The notes below the pieces were generated by a model. The model worked only from the letters and a program-made list of their open reading frames with translations, did not search any database and was not told where the DNA came from. Below are positions 1 to 5,519 of a DNA stretch of 5,519 bases, piece by piece (position 1 is the first letter of the stretch; every line of letters starts with the position of its first letter). The DNA comes from an uncultured Holophagales bacterium. GTDB taxonomy: Bacteria > Acidobacteriota > Thermoanaerobaculia > UBA5066. A program made the position numbers and the translations under genes. The stretch is taken from contig CALBDV010000155.1 of NCBI GenBank assembly GCA_937927565.1, forward strand, positions 1 through 5,519, read 5' to 3'.

Positions 1-79
1 CGAGAAGCAGGTCGACCGGACGGTCAAGCTCGACTACAAGTACAGCGGCCCCATGCTCTATCTCTCTCTCGTCTTCTAG
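1..79 (+). CDS. C-terminal end of a probable outer-membrane beta-barrel protein (5' partial)
   Basis: Only the last 25 codons are present, read from base 2 and ending at TAG (77-79). The peptide ends ...GPMLYLSLVF. It has a terminal Phe, with Leu at positions -3, -5 and -7 and an aromatic residue nearby. This alternating hydrophobic strand with a C-terminal Phe is the known BamA-recognised signal of outer-membrane beta-barrel proteins. The preceding stretch (VKLDYKYSG) also looks like an amphipathic barrel strand. The class is inferred from this tail alone. Porin, TonB-dependent receptor, MtrB-like and other barrels cannot be told apart, and the N-terminal part lies outside the window. The next gene starts 42 bases downstream, so co-transcription is possible but not shown. 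Confidence 0.6.
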   Translation, partial: EKQVDRTVKLDYKYSGPMLYLSLVF

Positions 80-121
80 CCCGCCGAACCCGGCGAATAA
101 GGGCGAACGGGCGGATCCCGC

Positions 122-1402
122 ATGACCTGGCTCACGCGCTACCGCGCACGGCGATACGTCACGTCGTCCCTCTTCCTCGCGCCGACGGCGAGCATCGTCC
201 TCGCGCTCGCCGTCGCGCCGGTCGTCCGCTGGGTCGACGACCGGACGCGCTGGACGCTCCTCGACTTCGGGGCGTCCGGCGCCTCCGCCGTCGTCGCCGG
301 GCTCTCCTCGTCCCTCCTCGGGCTCATCGTCTTCGCGTTCAGCATCCTCCTCCTCGCGATCCAGATCGCGGGCGGACAGCTCTCGCCGCGCGTCATCGCC
401 CGCATCTTCCGCACCCGGCTCCTCAAGGTCGTCCTCTCGGTCTTCGTCTTCTCGTACACGTACTCGCTCGCCGCCCTCTCCCGCATCGGAGAGCGGGTCC
501 CCCAGCTTCCCGTCGCTCTCGCCATCGTCGCGAGCCTCGCTAGCCTCGGGGTCTTCATCTACCTCGTCCAGCGGATCGGCGAGGCCTTCCGGCCCGGCAC
601 GGTGATGACGACGGTGGCCGCGGAGACGCGCAGGGTTCTCGACGTCATGTACCCGGCCCCGTTCGCGCCGGAAGGCGGGGAGCACGCCTCGCTCTCGCTC
701 GACACGGGCCGGCCCGACCGGGAGATCGTGCAGAGCAAGGGCTCCGGCGTCGTCCTCGCCTTCGACGCCGAGGGCCTGCGAGACCTCGCGACCCGGGCCG
801 GTTGCGTCGTCGAGCTCGTGCCGCAGGTGGGCGATTTCCTCGCCGTCGGCGACCCGCTCTTTCGTCTCTACGGCCCCGGAGCCGCCGCGGTGGACGAGGC
901 GGCGCTCCGCGATTCCGTCGCCCTCGGCATCGAGCGGACGATGGAGCAGGACCCCGCCTTCGGGTTCCGGATCATCGTCGACATCGCGAGCAAGGCGCTC
1001 TCGCCGGCGATCAACGACCCGACGACCGGCGTCCTCGCCGTCGACCAGCTCCACCACCTCCTGGGGTTCGTCAGCCGTCGCCAGCTCGACACGGGCGTCC
1101 TGCGCGACGCGGCGAGCGAGGTCCGGTTCGTCCATCGCACCCCCGACTGGGAGGACTTCGTCACGCTCGCGGCGACCGAGCTGAGGATCTACGGGGCGAC
1201 GAACCCGCAGGTGACGCGACGGCTCCGCGCGATGTACGACCAGCTCCTTCGCGTCGTCCCGCCGGAGCGGGCGGAGGCCCTGCGCCGGGAGCGGGACCTC
1301 CTCGAGGAGACGATCTCCGGGACCTGGAGCAGCCCGCGCGATCGCGAGATCGCCGGCGCGCCCGACAGCCAGGGTTTCGGGGGGCGGGCGCGCCGCGCCT
1401 GA
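122..1402 (+). CDS. DUF2254 family predicted membrane protein
   Basis: A 426-residue protein matching the DUF2254 family, whose biochemical role is not established as far as I know. Four hydrophobic segments are visible at about residues 13-37, 55-83, 101-121 and 128-150. A cytosolic or periplasmic C-terminal half of about 270 residues follows. Family hallmarks are the QLSPR motif after helix 2 (residues 86-90) and the conserved block at residues 274-310, containing MEQDPAFGFR and DIASKALSPAINDPTTG. A short GDFLAVGDPLFRL stretch (237-249) resembles a small beta hammerhead-like fold. The length is normal for the family and the protein looks complete. The ATG at 122 is chosen because it precedes the first helix by a short basic segment (RYRARRY). 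No strong Shine-Dalgarno is visible. The GTG of the first histidine kinase follows 7 bases after the stop, which suggests one transcript, but a functional link to the kinases is inference only. Confidence 0.9.
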   Translation: MTWLTRYRARRYVTSSLFLAPTASIVLALAVAPVVRWVDDRTRWTLLDFGASGASAVVAGLSSSLLGLIVFAFSILLLAIQIAGGQLSPRVIARIFRTRLLKVVLSVFVFSYTYSLAALSRIGERVPQLPVALAIVASLASLGVFIYLVQRIGEAFRPGTVMTTVAAETRRVLDVMYPAPFAPEGGEHASLSLDTGRPDREIVQSKGSGVVLAFDAEGLRDLATRAGCVVELVPQVGDFLAVGDPLFRLYGPGAAAVDEAALRDSVALGIERTMEQDPAFGFRIIVDIASKALSPAINDPTTGVLAVDQLHHLLGFVSRRQLDTGVLRDAASEVRFVHRTPDWEDFVTLAATELRIYGATNPQVTRRLRAMYDQLLRVVPPERAEALRRERDLLEETISGTWSSPRDREIAGAPDSQGFGGRARRA

Positions 1403-1409
1403 GCCGCCC

Positions 1410-3002
1410 GTGCCACGCGAAGGCCCGGGAGGCGACCAGGCCCTCCTCCGGTCGTGCCGGGAGTTCGAGCTCCTGGCCGGCGACCTACTGGCGCGCTTCG
1501 TCGACCTGCCGCCCGGGGAGGTCGACGAAGCGGTCGGTCTCGCGCAGAAGAGGGTCTGCGAGCTCCTCGGCATCGACCTCTCCTCGTTCTGGCAGTGGAC
1601 GCCGGGAGGCCAGCGCACTCTTTCCCTGACCCACCTCTACCGCCCGCCGGGGGGAAACCCGGTTCCCGAGCCGGCCTACGCGGACGACCTGTTCCCCTGG
1701 ACGCAGCGGGAGGCGCTGGCGGGGCGCACGTGGGTCTTCACGTCCCGCGACGAGCTGCCGCCGGAGGCGGCGAGCGACGCGGCGGCCTACGACTACTTCG
1801 GCGTCCGTTCGGCCGTCATCGTGCCCCTCTCGACCGGAGGCGGGCCGGTGCTCGGCGTCGCCTCGTTCACGAGCGTGGGCCGGGAACGGACGTGGCCCCC
1901 CGAGGTCGTCCGCCGCCTGCAGCTCGTCGCCCGGATCTTCGCCGGGGCCCTCGGCCGGAAAGCGGCGGAGGAGGCGCTGCGCGAGAGCGAGGAGAGGCTC
2001 CAGCTCGCCGCCGAGTCGGCCGGGATCGGCCTCTGGAGGATGGACCTCGCGACCTCGGCGTTCTGGTTCACGCGGGAGGCGGGACGTCAGATCGGACTTC
2101 CCGAGGGAGCGCAGATCACGCTCGAAGGGGTCCTCGAAAGGGTGGACCCCCGGGACCGGGAGGGGATCATCGCGGCCGTGGAGGCGGCGCGGGAAAGCGG
2201 CGCCCTCGTGACGGTGGACTACAGGCTCGCCGGCCCGGACGGAGGGGAGCGGTGGCTCTCCTCCCGCGCCCGGGTCCACAGGGGAGCTTCCGGAGAGCCC
2301 GAGAGCCTGATGGGCGTGACGCTGGACGTCACGGAGAGAAAACTGGCCGAGACCGCGATCAGGAACCTGAGCCGACGGCTGCTGCGGGTCCAGGAGGAGG
2401 AGAGGGCGCTCCTGGCGCGCGAGCTCCACGACGACATCTCGCAGCGGCTCGCGGTCCTCGCGATCGACGTGGGGCGGGCCCAGCTCGTGGCGGCCGGCAG
2501 GCCGCGGGAAGCGACGCTCCTCGCGGTCCGCGAGGGGCTCGAGAAGCTCGGCGAGGACGTCCACCAGCTCTCCTACCAGCTCCACCCCACGGTCCTCGAC
2601 GAGCTCGGCCTCGAGGAAGCGCTCCGGGCCGAGTGCGAGCGATTCGAGCGGCGCTCCGGGACCGAGGTCCGCCCCTGGCTCGACGCCCCGGCGGACGCCG
2701 TGGGCACCGATGCGGGGCTCTGCATCTTCCGCGTCGCGCAGGAGGCGCTCCGCAACGTGGAGCGGCACGCGGCGGCCCGGTCGGTGGCCGTCTCGCTCCG
2801 ACTCGAGGATGGGGACCTCCTCCTCGTCGTCTCCGACGACGGGGCCGGCTTCGACCCGGAAGCGCCGCGCGGACGGAGCCTGGGCCTGGCGAGCATGCGC
2901 GAGAGGGTCCAGCTCGCGGGCGGGTCGTTCCGGGTCGCGAGCGAGCCCGGGGAGGGAACGACCGTCGTCGCCCGCATTCCGTCGGGGAACGTCCTCGAAT
3001 GA
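1410..3002 (+). CDS. Soluble GAF-PAS sensor histidine kinase (HisKA_3/HATPase_c, NarL-partner class), copy 1
   Basis: A complete 530-residue kinase predicted to autophosphorylate a histidine and pass the phosphate to a response regulator. Domains in order: GAF (about 18-183), a charged signalling helix (183-200), a PAS_3-like domain (about 197-312), a helical linker, the HisKA_3 dimerisation and phosphotransfer domain (about 325-400), and HATPase_c (about 432-527). The phospho-acceptor is His340 in ELHDDISQRL. Asp341 and Gln345 form the DxxxQ motif known to support phosphatase activity in NarX-type kinases. The ATP site shows the N box (Gln444, Glu445, Asn449, His453), the DDGAGFDP G1 box (Asp476, Gly478, Gly480) and the GLASMRERV / GEGT G2 region. 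No transmembrane segment or signal peptide is present, so it should sense a cytosolic cue. The ligand is unknown. Translation appears to start at GTG 1410, 7 bases after the previous stop, without an obvious Shine-Dalgarno. A slightly later start cannot be excluded because residues 1-15 are not conserved in the paralogues. Confidence 0.93.
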   Translation: MPREGPGGDQALLRSCREFELLAGDLLARFVDLPPGEVDEAVGLAQKRVCELLGIDLSSFWQWTPGGQRTLSLTHLYRPPGGNPVPEPAYADDLFPWTQREALAGRTWVFTSRDELPPEAASDAAAYDYFGVRSAVIVPLSTGGGPVLGVASFTSVGRERTWPPEVVRRLQLVARIFAGALGRKAAEEALRESEERLQLAAESAGIGLWRMDLATSAFWFTREAGRQIGLPEGAQITLEGVLERVDPRDREGIIAAVEAARESGALVTVDYRLAGPDGGERWLSSRARVHRGASGEPESLMGVTLDVTERKLAETAIRNLSRRLLRVQEEERALLARELHDDISQRLAVLAIDVGRAQLVAAGRPREATLLAVREGLEKLGEDVHQLSYQLHPTVLDELGLEEALRAECERFERRSGTEVRPWLDAPADAVGTDAGLCIFRVAQEALRNVERHAAARSVAVSLRLEDGDLLLVVSDDGAGFDPEAPRGRSLGLASMRERVQLAGGSFRVASEPGEGTTVVARIPSGNVLE

Positions 3003-4576
3003 ACGCGCCGGTGAACGAACCCCTCAGGGACGAAGACGTCGAAGCCTGCCAGGCGTTCGAGAGCCTGGCCGGCGACCTGCTGACGCGATTCACCGAGGTC
3101 CCGGCGGCGGACGTGGACGCCGAGATCACCGCCGCCCAGAGGCGGGTCTGCGAGCTCTTCCGCCTCGACCTCTCGTCGCTCTGGCAGCTGGCCCCCGGCA
3201 GCCGGCGCACGATGACGCTGACCCACCTCTACCGGCCGGCGGGAGGGCCGCCGGTTCCCGAGCGGGCCGACGCCGGGGAGCTGTTCCCCTGGTGCCTGAA
3301 CGAGGTGCTCGCCCGGCGGTCGTTCTTCTTCACCTCGGCGGACGACTTCCCTCCGGAAGCGGCCCGCGACCGCGAGCTGAACCTCGCCCTCGGGCTGAAG
3401 TCGTTCGGAACGGTGCCCCTGTCGACGGGAGGGGGACCGGTGCTCGGAGCCCTGAACTTCGCCACGACGGCGGCCGAACGCGCGTGGCCGGACGACGTCG
3501 TCCGCCGCCTCCTGCTCGTCGGCCGGGTCTTCGCCGCGGCCCTCGGCCGGAAGGCGGAGGACGAGGCGCTGCGCGAGAACGAGGCGCGCCTGCAGCTGGC
3601 CGCGGAGTCGGCGGGCGCCGGGCTCTGGAAGATCGACCTCGCGACCTCGGCCGTCTGGCTGACCGACCCGGCTCGCCGCCACCTCGACCTCCCGCAGGGC
3701 GGGCTCTCGACGCTCGACGAGGTCCTGGCGCACGTCTTCCCGGGAGACCGGGGGCGGATTCGCGACGCGGTGCAACGGGCCCGGGAGACCGCGGCGGAAG
3801 TCTCCGTCGAGTACCGCGTCCGCGGTGAGGACGGCCGCGTGCGCTGGCTCAGCTCGACGGGTCGCCTGCGAGGGGGCCGCTCGGAAGAGGCCGGGGAGGT
3901 CCTCGGCGTGACCCTGGACGTCACGGACCGGAAGCGGACCGAGGAGTCCTACCGCGACCTGAGCCGGCGCCTCATCCAGGCGCACGAGGAGGAGCGCGGG
4001 CTCGTCGCGCGCCAGCTCCACGACGACCTCTCGCAGCGGCTCGCCGTCCTCGCCATCGCCCTCGGCCGCGACGGGGACGAGCCGGCAGGGGGGAGCGAGG
4101 AGCAGGCCCTCGGGACGATTCGGGAGGACCTCGTCCGCCTCTCCGACGACATCCACGCCTTCGCCTCCCAGCTGCGTCCGCCGGCCCTCTCGGAGCTCGG
4201 CCTCGCCGAGGCGCTCCGGACGGAGTGCGGGCGGGCGGAGCGGCTCGGCGCCGCCGAGGTGCTGTCGCACCTCGAGCCCTCGCCCGCGCCCGGGGCGGAC
4301 GCGGCGCTCTGCCTTTTCCGGGTCGCGCAGGAGGCGCTTCGCAACGCCGTCCGCCACGCCCGAGCCCGCACGATCACCGTGTCGCTTCGGGCCCGGGAGG
4401 GGGGGCTCCTCCTCACCGTCGCAGACGACGGCGTCGGCTTCGACCCCGTCGCGCCACGCCGGAGGAGCCTCGGCCTCGCCAGCATGGGCGAGCGCGTCCA
4501 GCTCGTGGGGGGGACGCTCCGCGTCGAGAGCCGGCCGGGGGAGGGGACGGCGATCCACGCCTGGGTCCCCGGGGCC
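1452..4576 (+). repeat. Diverged tandem duplication of a kinase gene, period about 1.59 kb
   Basis: The two complete kinase genes align along their full length, with almost constant spacing between matching sites. Short DNA blocks remain identical or nearly so. Bases 2043-2059 equal 3635-3651 (17 bases, offset 1592). Bases 2733-2749 equal 4322-4338 (17 bases, offset 1589). Bases 2313-2335 match 3905-3927 with one mismatch (23 bases, offset 1592). The small offset drift reflects a one-residue length difference in the linker between the DHp and ATPase domains. The duplication is old, since most third positions and many residues differ. The third gene shares only the first half of the unit. Confidence 0.8.
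2999..3002 (+). other. ATGA stop/start overlap coupling kinase copies 1 and 2
   Basis: The TGA stop of the first kinase (3000-3002) overlaps the ATG start of the second (2999-3001). Such ATGA junctions commonly mean termination-reinitiation and roughly matched synthesis of the two proteins. The GGGGA at 2984-2988, inside the end of the first gene, can act as the ribosome site. The overlap is read directly. Coupling is inferred. Confidence 0.85.
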
Positions 4577-4579
4577 TGA
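2999..4579 (+). CDS. Soluble GAF-PAS sensor histidine kinase (HisKA_3/HATPase_c), copy 2
   Basis: A complete 526-residue paralogue of the preceding kinase with the same domain order: GAF (about 19-184), PAS_3-like (about 198-313), HisKA_3 (about 326-401) and HATPase_c (about 432-524). His341 in QLHDDLSQRL is the predicted phospho-acceptor. Asp342 and Gln346 give the DxxxQ phosphatase motif. The N box (Gln444, Glu445, Asn449, His453), G1 box DDGVGFDP (Asp476) and G2 GLASMGERV / GEGT are intact. Around the GAF-PAS linker, 30 of 39 aligned residues match copy 1 (184-222 against 183-221). The ATG at 2999 overlaps the previous stop as ATGA, which implies translational coupling. A GGGGA at 2984-2988 sits 10 bases upstream as a plausible ribosome site. 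The frame stays open back to 1454, but that part reads through copy 1 out of frame as Arg/Pro/Gly-rich nonsense, so 2999 is the real start. It is cytosolic, with no membrane segment. Its ligand and response-regulator partner are not in view. Confidence 0.94.
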   Translation: MNAPVNEPLRDEDVEACQAFESLAGDLLTRFTEVPAADVDAEITAAQRRVCELFRLDLSSLWQLAPGSRRTMTLTHLYRPAGGPPVPERADAGELFPWCLNEVLARRSFFFTSADDFPPEAARDRELNLALGLKSFGTVPLSTGGGPVLGALNFATTAAERAWPDDVVRRLLLVGRVFAAALGRKAEDEALRENEARLQLAAESAGAGLWKIDLATSAVWLTDPARRHLDLPQGGLSTLDEVLAHVFPGDRGRIRDAVQRARETAAEVSVEYRVRGEDGRVRWLSSTGRLRGGRSEEAGEVLGVTLDVTDRKRTEESYRDLSRRLIQAHEEERGLVARQLHDDLSQRLAVLAIALGRDGDEPAGGSEEQALGTIREDLVRLSDDIHAFASQLRPPALSELGLAEALRTECGRAERLGAAEVLSHLEPSPAPGADAALCLFRVAQEALRNAVRHARARTITVSLRAREGGLLLTVADDGVGFDPVAPRRRSLGLASMGERVQLVGGTLRVESRPGEGTAIHAWVPGA

Positions 4580-4605
4580 CGCCACGGGCGGGCCGGGTCG
4601 GGCGC

Positions 4606-4611
4606 TATCCT
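4606..4611 (+). promoter_or_regulatory. Possible -10 element (TATCCT) just before kinase copy 3
   Basis: The sequence GCTATCCTTT is a rare AT-rich island in the 40-base gap between the second and third sensor genes. TATCCT resembles a -10 hexamer, and a transcript starting about 7 bases downstream would begin almost at the GTG at 4620, giving a leaderless or near-leaderless mRNA. No good -35 is present at 17 bases. CTGACG at 4576-4581 would need a 24-base spacer. This is suggestive only, and read-through from the upstream operon is equally possible. Confidence 0.25.
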
Positions 4612-4619
4612 TTCCGGCG

Positions 4620-5519
4620 GTGGCAACGCCTGATCGGACGTGGACCGACCTCGACGCGTCGGGAGGCCGTCTCGAATTCGAGACGCTCCTGTCCGACCTC
4701 TCCTCCCGGTTCGTCAACCTGCCGACCCGCGACGTCGACCGCGAGATCGAGGGCGCGCTCCGGAGCGTCTGCGAGCTCGTCGGGATCGACCTCGCCGTCC
4801 TGTGGCAGTGGTCGGCCGGCGGGACGGAGTCCTTCGTCGTGACCCACGTCCACCCGCCGGGCCTGGGGCGGGAGCTCGGCGCGGCGGAGAGCCGAAGCCG
4901 CTACCCCTGGGTCACGGCGCAGGTCCTGGCCGGAAGGACCACGATCGTCCCGTCCGTCGCAGCGCTCCCTCCCGAGGCCGCGCAGGACAGGGAAACCGGC
5001 CTCGCCGCCGGGATCCGGTCGAACGTCACGATCCCGCTCGCGGTCGGAGGGGAGCGGCCCCTGGGCGCGCTGGCGCTGAACACGCTCCGCGAGGAACGCG
5101 ACTGGCCGGAGGCCCTCGTGAAGAGGCTCGAGCTCGTCGCGCAGGTCTTCGCCAGCGCCCTCGCGCGGCGACGCGCCGACGAGGCCCTGCGGGAAAGCGA
5201 GGAGCACGCCCGGTCCACGTTCGAGCAGGCGGCCGTCGGGATCGCCCACGTCGGCGTCGACGGCCGGTTCCTGCGCGTCAACGACAAGCTCTGCGCCATC
5301 GTCGGTTTCCCGCGCGAGGAGCTGCTCCTCAAGACGTTCCAGGAGATCACGCACCCGGACGACCTCGACCTGGACCTGGGGCAGGTCCGGCGGGTCCTCG
5401 CCGGAGAGATCGCGACCTACTCGATGGAGAAACGGTACCTCCGGGGCGACGGCGCCTGGCTCTGGGTCAACCTCACGGTATCGCTCGTGCGAGACCGCAA
5501 GGGCGAGCCACGGTACTTC
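4620..5519 (+). CDS. GAF-PAS sensor protein, copy 3, probably a histidine kinase (3' partial)
   Basis: The first 300 codons of a protein that runs off the window. The GAF domain (about 20-184) is homologous to those of the two upstream kinases. It shares the FVNLP...VDREI start, Cys51, Leu61-Trp62-Gln63, Thr75-His76, Tyr95-Pro96-Trp97, LPPEAAQD (116-123) and the closing WPEALVKRLELVAQVF helix. A signalling helix (ADEALRESEE) leads into a PAS domain at about 199-300. This is a canonical S-box PAS, with NDKLCAIVGF, THPDDL and EKRYLRGDGAW, and is clearly unlike the PAS of copies 1 and 2. The output domain is not visible. A HisKA_3 kinase is likely by analogy, but more PAS domains, a GGDEF domain or another output are possible. 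The start is taken as GTG 4620, the only start codon in this frame between the previous stop and the conserved region. The gap to the previous gene is 40 bases and no clear Shine-Dalgarno is seen. Confidence 0.88.
   Translation, partial: MATPDRTWTDLDASGGRLEFETLLSDLSSRFVNLPTRDVDREIEGALRSVCELVGIDLAVLWQWSAGGTESFVVTHVHPPGLGRELGAAESRSRYPWVTAQVLAGRTTIVPSVAALPPEAAQDRETGLAAGIRSNVTIPLAVGGERPLGALALNTLREERDWPEALVKRLELVAQVFASALARRRADEALRESEEHARSTFEQAAVGIAHVGVDGRFLRVNDKLCAIVGFPREELLLKTFQEITHPDDLDLDLGQVRRVLAGEIATYSMEKRYLRGDGAWLWVNLTVSLVRDRKGEPRYF

Noticed and set aside
82..121. Two small inverted repeats in the 42-base gap: CGCCG/CGGCG (82-86, 91-95) and GCGG/CCGC (111-114, 118-121).
   Set aside because: Stems of 5 and 4 pairs with no T-tract do not make an intrinsic terminator, and such short pairings are common by chance in GC-rich DNA.
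802..1629. A + strand open frame bridging the DUF2254 gene and the first kinase.
   Set aside because: It is out of frame with both real genes and translates to Arg/Pro/Ala-rich sequence without motifs.
1485..2768. A 427-codon minus-strand open frame inside kinase copy 1.
   Set aside because: Same composition effect: no domain, and complete overlap with a clear GAF-PAS-kinase gene.
1454..2998. The frame of the second kinase stays open back to 1454, giving a possible 1041-residue protein.
   Set aside because: The first ~515 residues are Arg/Pro/Gly-rich low-complexity translation of kinase copy 1 in the wrong frame. Real homology begins at the ATG at 2999, which overlaps the preceding stop.
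2710..3828. A 372-codon + strand frame spanning the junction of the two kinases.
   Set aside because: It is a frame shadow of both kinase genes, with Arg/Ser/Pro/Gly-rich low-complexity translation and no domain.
2573..4717. A 714-codon open frame on the minus strand across both kinases.
   Set aside because: It mirrors well-supported + strand genes. Long antisense frames are expected with strong G/C third-position bias. The translation has no recognisable domain and is rich in Arg, Pro, Glu and Gly.
4605..5354. A 249-codon minus-strand open frame opposite the third sensor gene.
   Set aside because: The + strand shows continuous GAF and PAS homology here. The minus frame has none and ends outside any sensible gene context.

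Overview
This is a very GC-rich window (roughly 70% by eye) with strong G/C bias at third codon positions and dense coding on the + strand only. The first 79 bases hold the end of a gene whose product finishes in a phenylalanine-terminated beta-strand, the usual signature of an outer-membrane beta-barrel, so the host should be Gram-negative. The sensor-kinase family that follows (GAF segment with a 'FVNLP...VDREI...LWQW' start, HisKA_3 'LHDD(I/L)SQRL' core) is one I associate with Acidobacteriota and neighbouring high-GC phyla. That placement is tentative and rests on protein style only.

Layout, all on + strand: (1) 1-79, C-terminal tail of a probable outer-membrane barrel protein; (2) 122-1402, a complete four-helix membrane protein of the DUF2254 family; (3) 1410-3002, a complete soluble GAF-PAS-HisKA_3-HATPase_c histidine kinase; (4) 2999-4579, a second complete kinase of the same architecture, overlapping the first by an ATGA junction; (5) 4620-5519, the first 300 residues of a third related protein (GAF then a canonical PAS), cut by the window edge. 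Gaps are 42, 7, -4 and 40 bases, which fits one operon, possibly with an extra promoter before the third kinase. No stretch longer than about 45 bases lacks a gene.

The main point of interest is the tandem array of three related cytosolic sensor proteins. Copies 1 and 2 are clear paralogues with a period of about 1.59 kb and keep short near-identical DNA blocks. Copy 3 shares the GAF part but has a different, canonical PAS domain. Both complete kinases keep the phospho-accepting histidine, the DxxxQ phosphatase motif and the ATP-binding N and G boxes, so they look active. Kinases of this class normally signal to NarL/LuxR-type response regulators, but no receiver or DNA-binding domain is encoded here. 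Any partner must lie outside the window. I see no RNA genes, CRISPR arrays, insertion sequences or convincing terminators, and I do not find clear evidence of an entirely new system.
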